Assembly (NCBI RefSeq): GCF_003946025.1
Contig: NZ_RHNR01000003.1
Coordinates: forward strand, 1 to 64,000
Origin: Lacticaseibacillus songhuajiangensis
GTDB lineage: Bacteria > Bacillota > Bacilli > Lactobacillales > Lactobacillaceae
Length of the DNA: 64,000 nucleotides
Reading direction: 5' to 3'
The notes below the pieces were generated by a model, which did no database searches, was not told the origin of the DNA, and saw only the letters and a program-made list of their open reading frames with translations. Of this stretch, positions 61,608 to 64,000 are shown piece after piece; position 1 is the first letter of the stretch; each line of letters opens with the position of its first letter. Both the position numbers and the translations under genes were made by a program.

Positions 61608-62468
61608 ATGTTAAAGATAGCTCAAGTTCTCAATAACAACGTCGTCCTGGTTGATCTGGACAATCAGCGACAGGCTGTTGCTAAGGGCAAGGGGCTCGCA
61701 TTCCAGAAGCGACGTGGTGATTTCATTGAACCACAAAAGGTAGAGAAACTATTCTACCTGGAAACCGAGACATCTCGTCACAATCTCTACTTTTTACTCA
61801 AAGATATTCCCATCGACGTGGTGACGACCACATACGAAATTATCGATGTTGCGCAACGCAAGTATCATATTCCCGTTTTGGATTACATTTACATCACTCT
61901 GAGTGATCACATCTTCGGTGCCTTTAAACGCTTTAGAGATGGTAGTTACATCAACAGTATGATTCCAGATTTACACGAGCAATACCCGAATGAATACGCG
62001 GCTGCTCGTGAAGCACTCGAAATTATTAACCGCAATCTCAACGTGAAATTGCCGCAATCCGAGGCCAAAAACATTGCACTCCATTTCATCAATGCGATTG
62101 GTCAGAGTGATAGTGAACAACGTTTCGGCGAGGACAAAGAAGCCACGGTCAGCGACCTAGTACAAAAGGTCTTGAAGCGGCATGGCATTCTACGTTCAAC
62201 CAGTAACAGCAATTATTACGACCGCTTCATGATTCACCTACAGTACCTGGTAGACCGTCTGCAGCACGCTGATCCCGCCGCGACGGTAATCCTGCCGAAG
62301 GTCGTTTCAGAACTAGAAAGCAGCTACCCGAAATCATATGTGATTGCCACCGAAATTTTCGATGAAATCAAAACTGAAATTTACCCAGAAATGAGCGAGG
62401 ATGAACGCCTCTACTTCGTCATTCATATTCAGCGGCTCATCACCGAACCACCTGCTGAATCCAATTGA
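61608..62468 (+). CDS. lacT: Transcription antiterminator LacT (BglG/LicT family)
   Basis: 286 residues. RNA-binding CAT domain (1-57, MLKIAQVLNNNVVLVDLD), PRD1 about 65-170 with His101 and His159, PRD2 about 175-282 with His210 and His273. These positions coincide with those I recall for L. casei LacT. It is inactivated by PTS phosphorylation in the absence of substrate and activated via HPr. It binds the RAT in its own leader. GAGGTGAG precedes the start. Operon with lacE 32 bases downstream. Confidence 0.95.
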   Translation: MLKIAQVLNNNVVLVDLDNQRQAVAKGKGLAFQKRRGDFIEPQKVEKLFYLETETSRHNLYFLLKDIPIDVVTTTYEIIDVAQRKYHIPVLDYIYITLSDHIFGAFKRFRDGSYINSMIPDLHEQYPNEYAAAREALEIINRNLNVKLPQSEAKNIALHFINAIGQSDSEQRFGEDKEATVSDLVQKVLKRHGILRSTSNSNYYDRFMIHLQYLVDRLQHADPAATVILPKVVSELESSYPKSYVIATEIFDEIKTEIYPEMSEDERLYFVIHIQRLITEPPAESN

Positions 62469-62500
62469 GACGTGCCTCGCTAAACAAGGAGGACTAACTC

Positions 62501-64000
62501 ATGAACAAAATGTTTGAGAAACTCAAGCCTGCGTTTGAGGCCATCGCCGCCAACAAATATGTCTCCGCGGTGCGTGATGGGTTCATCGCTTGTATGCCAA
62601 TCATTATCTTCTCCAGTATCTTCATGATGATTGCCTACGTGCCAAATGCATGGGGCTTCTACTGGCCAGACAGTGTCACCAACACACTGCTGATTGCTTA
62701 CAACTACTCAATGGGTCTGCTGGCACTGTTCGTTGCCGGGACGACCGCTAAGAACTTAACCGATAACCTGAATTTGGACTTGCCAAAGACCAACCAAATT
62801 AACCCGGTTGCCGTCATCGTGGCGTCCGAAATTGCTTTCATCATCCTGTCCATCGTTCCCCTCAAGACGGGTGTTGACCTGACATACCTGGGCACGCAGG
62901 GTCTGATCTGTGCTTACATTGTCGGCCTGCTTGTTCCTAAGATTTACTTCTTCTGCATCAAGAACAATATCACCGTTAAACTGCCACCACAGGTACCTGG
63001 TAACATCGCTCAGTCCTTCAAGGACTTGATTCCACTGGGTGCTTCCATCACCATCTTCTGGCTGTTCGGCGTTGCATTCAAAGCCGCAACCGGGACCATC
63101 GTTCCCCGCTGGATCATCCAGGTTCTATCCCCAGTCTTCAGTGCCAGTGATTCTTACATTGGTCTGTGCATCATTGCCGGTGCCATGGCGTTCTTCTGGT
63201 TCTGTGGTGTTCAGGGACCTTCCATCGTATCCCCAGCCGTTATGCCAATCATGATTGCCAACACGGCTGCTAACCTGGCACAGTACCAGGCCGGCGCACA
63301 CGTTTCTCACGTCTTCGCTCAAAACGCGATGGACTACGTTATGAACTTTGGTGGGACTGGTTCCACCTTCGTCATTGCCTTTGTCCTGGTATTCGCAGCT
63401 AAGTCTGCACAACTGAAGGCCATTGGTAAAGCGGCCATCATCCCCGCTTCGTTCTCTGTTAACGAACCTGTCCTGTTCGGTCTGCCAATCATCATGAACC
63501 CAATCTTCTTTGTCCCATTCCTGATCACCCCAATGGTTAACATCGCACTCTTCAAGTTCTTCGTTACTACGCTGGGCATGAACAGTATGATGTACTACCT
63601 GCCATGGACAGTACCAGCTCCTATCGGGATTGTTGCCGCAACGGGTTTTGCACCACTTTCCTTCGTCTTCGTTGCCGCAATTCTCGTTCTCGACGTCCTG
63701 ATTTTCCTGCCATTCTTCCACCAGTACGACAAGCAGTTGCTGTCTGAAGAACGCGCTAAGGCTGCCGAAGAAGCTGCTGCAGCAAGCAACACCGCCGCAG
63801 CCGAACCTGCTATGGCAATGGCAACAGCTACCGCAGCACCTGCTGCAGCTGTTTCTGAACCAGCCACTACGACTGAAGCTGCAGCTGCACCTGCAGCGCA
63901 TGGCGAAGACTACTTCAAGGAAAATGAAGTTAACGTCCTTGTCGTCTGTGCCGGTGGTGGGACCAGCGGGATTTTGGCCAACGCTCTGAACAAGCTTTCT
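62501..64000 (+). CDS. lacE: Lactose-specific PTS permease IICB (LacE), truncated by the window
   Basis: First 500 residues, no stop codon before the window ends. A IIC membrane domain of the lactose/cellobiose family (about 1-410; FSVNEPVLFGLPIIMNP is its glutamate-containing signature) is joined by an Ala/Pro/Thr-rich linker to a IIB domain. The phospho-Cys483 stands in VVCAGGGTSG. Lactose enters as lactose-6-phosphate. AAGGAGG before the ATG. The downstream lacG/lacF genes expected from L. casei are outside the window. Confidence 0.95.
   Translation, partial: MNKMFEKLKPAFEAIAANKYVSAVRDGFIACMPIIIFSSIFMMIAYVPNAWGFYWPDSVTNTLLIAYNYSMGLLALFVAGTTAKNLTDNLNLDLPKTNQINPVAVIVASEIAFIILSIVPLKTGVDLTYLGTQGLICAYIVGLLVPKIYFFCIKNNITVKLPPQVPGNIAQSFKDLIPLGASITIFWLFGVAFKAATGTIVPRWIIQVLSPVFSASDSYIGLCIIAGAMAFFWFCGVQGPSIVSPAVMPIMIANTAANLAQYQAGAHVSHVFAQNAMDYVMNFGGTGSTFVIAFVLVFAAKSAQLKAIGKAAIIPASFSVNEPVLFGLPIIMNPIFFVPFLITPMVNIALFKFFVTTLGMNSMMYYLPWTVPAPIGIVAATGFAPLSFVFVAAILVLDVLIFLPFFHQYDKQLLSEERAKAAEEAAAASNTAAAEPAMAMATATAAPAAAVSEPATTTEAAAAPAAHGEDYFKENEVNVLVVCAGGGTSGILANALNKLS

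Noticed and set aside
1-64000. CRISPR arrays, IS elements with transposase, prophage genes, rRNA genes
   Set aside because: No regularly spaced identical repeats, transposase, integrase, phage structural genes or rRNA sequences were seen.

Overview
The window looks like a chromosomal segment of a GC-richer member of the Lactobacillaceae (Lacticaseibacillus- or Schleiferilactobacillus-like). The reasons are the WalRKHIJ order, the number of sugar PTS systems, the tagatose-6-phosphate genes, a lacT-lacE pair whose regulatory residue positions match those I recall for L. casei LacT/LacE, LevR/RpoN control of a mannose-type PTS, and GGAGG ribosome sites throughout. The species cannot be named from sequence alone. 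Two parS-like 16-mers (19869 and 43015) and the wal operon suggest the origin-proximal part of the chromosome.

Layout. 0.1-6.6 kb: the essential WalRK cell-wall two-component operon on the minus strand (walR-K-H-I-J). 6.6-10.8 kb: a mannose-type PTS (IIAB, IIC, IID) with a DUF956 gene. 11.4-14.1 kb: a lysine riboswitch and the fused binding-protein/permease plus ATPase it controls. 14.2-16.2 kb: a small hypothetical protein, class A sortase, and lactose/cellobiose-type PTS IIA and IIB without a IIC. 16.4-23.4 kb: drug-efflux MFS genes with a MarR regulator, a flavodoxin-like oxidoreductase with a Crp/Fnr regulator, an orphan fructose-type EIIA and a LacI regulator. 23.5-29.6 kb: divergent lacRABC and gatABC, which together look like galactose PTS uptake feeding the tagatose-6-phosphate pathway. 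30.5-35.4 kb: serine/threonine symporter, amino acid permease and a LytTR/LiaF-like pair. 35.4-43.8 kb: two MerR-linked MFS systems, sugar acetyltransferase, AIM24-like protein and a HAD phosphatase. 44.0-51.3 kb: levR, a perfect -24/-12 promoter, mannose-type PTS IIA-IIB-IIC-IID, mgtC-like gene and rpoN. 51.4-60.9 kb: VOC protein, two tRNA-Lys genes flanking a SemiSWEET gene, L-lactate oxidase, ilvE, a surface protein, a hydrolase, prs, a CPBP protease and two tiny genes. 61.4-64.0 kb: lacT with its RAT antiterminator and lacE, cut by the window edge.

The most unusual content is non-coding. Four elements of 0.63-0.81 kb (1017-1651, 6588-7401, 29627-30426, 39478-40213) share terminal inverted repeats and the same nested hairpin plan. 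Their long terminal stems differ completely in sequence but remain self-complementary. A separate array of four about 120-bp hairpin units plus a fifth palindrome lies at 53839-54480, again with stems that co-vary between units. I do not recognise either family as a named element. Other points are two genes whose only sensible start after a good ribosome site is a non-canonical codon (ATC), rpoN sitting in the operon of its own sigma-54-dependent PTS, and a parS site embedded in a coding region.
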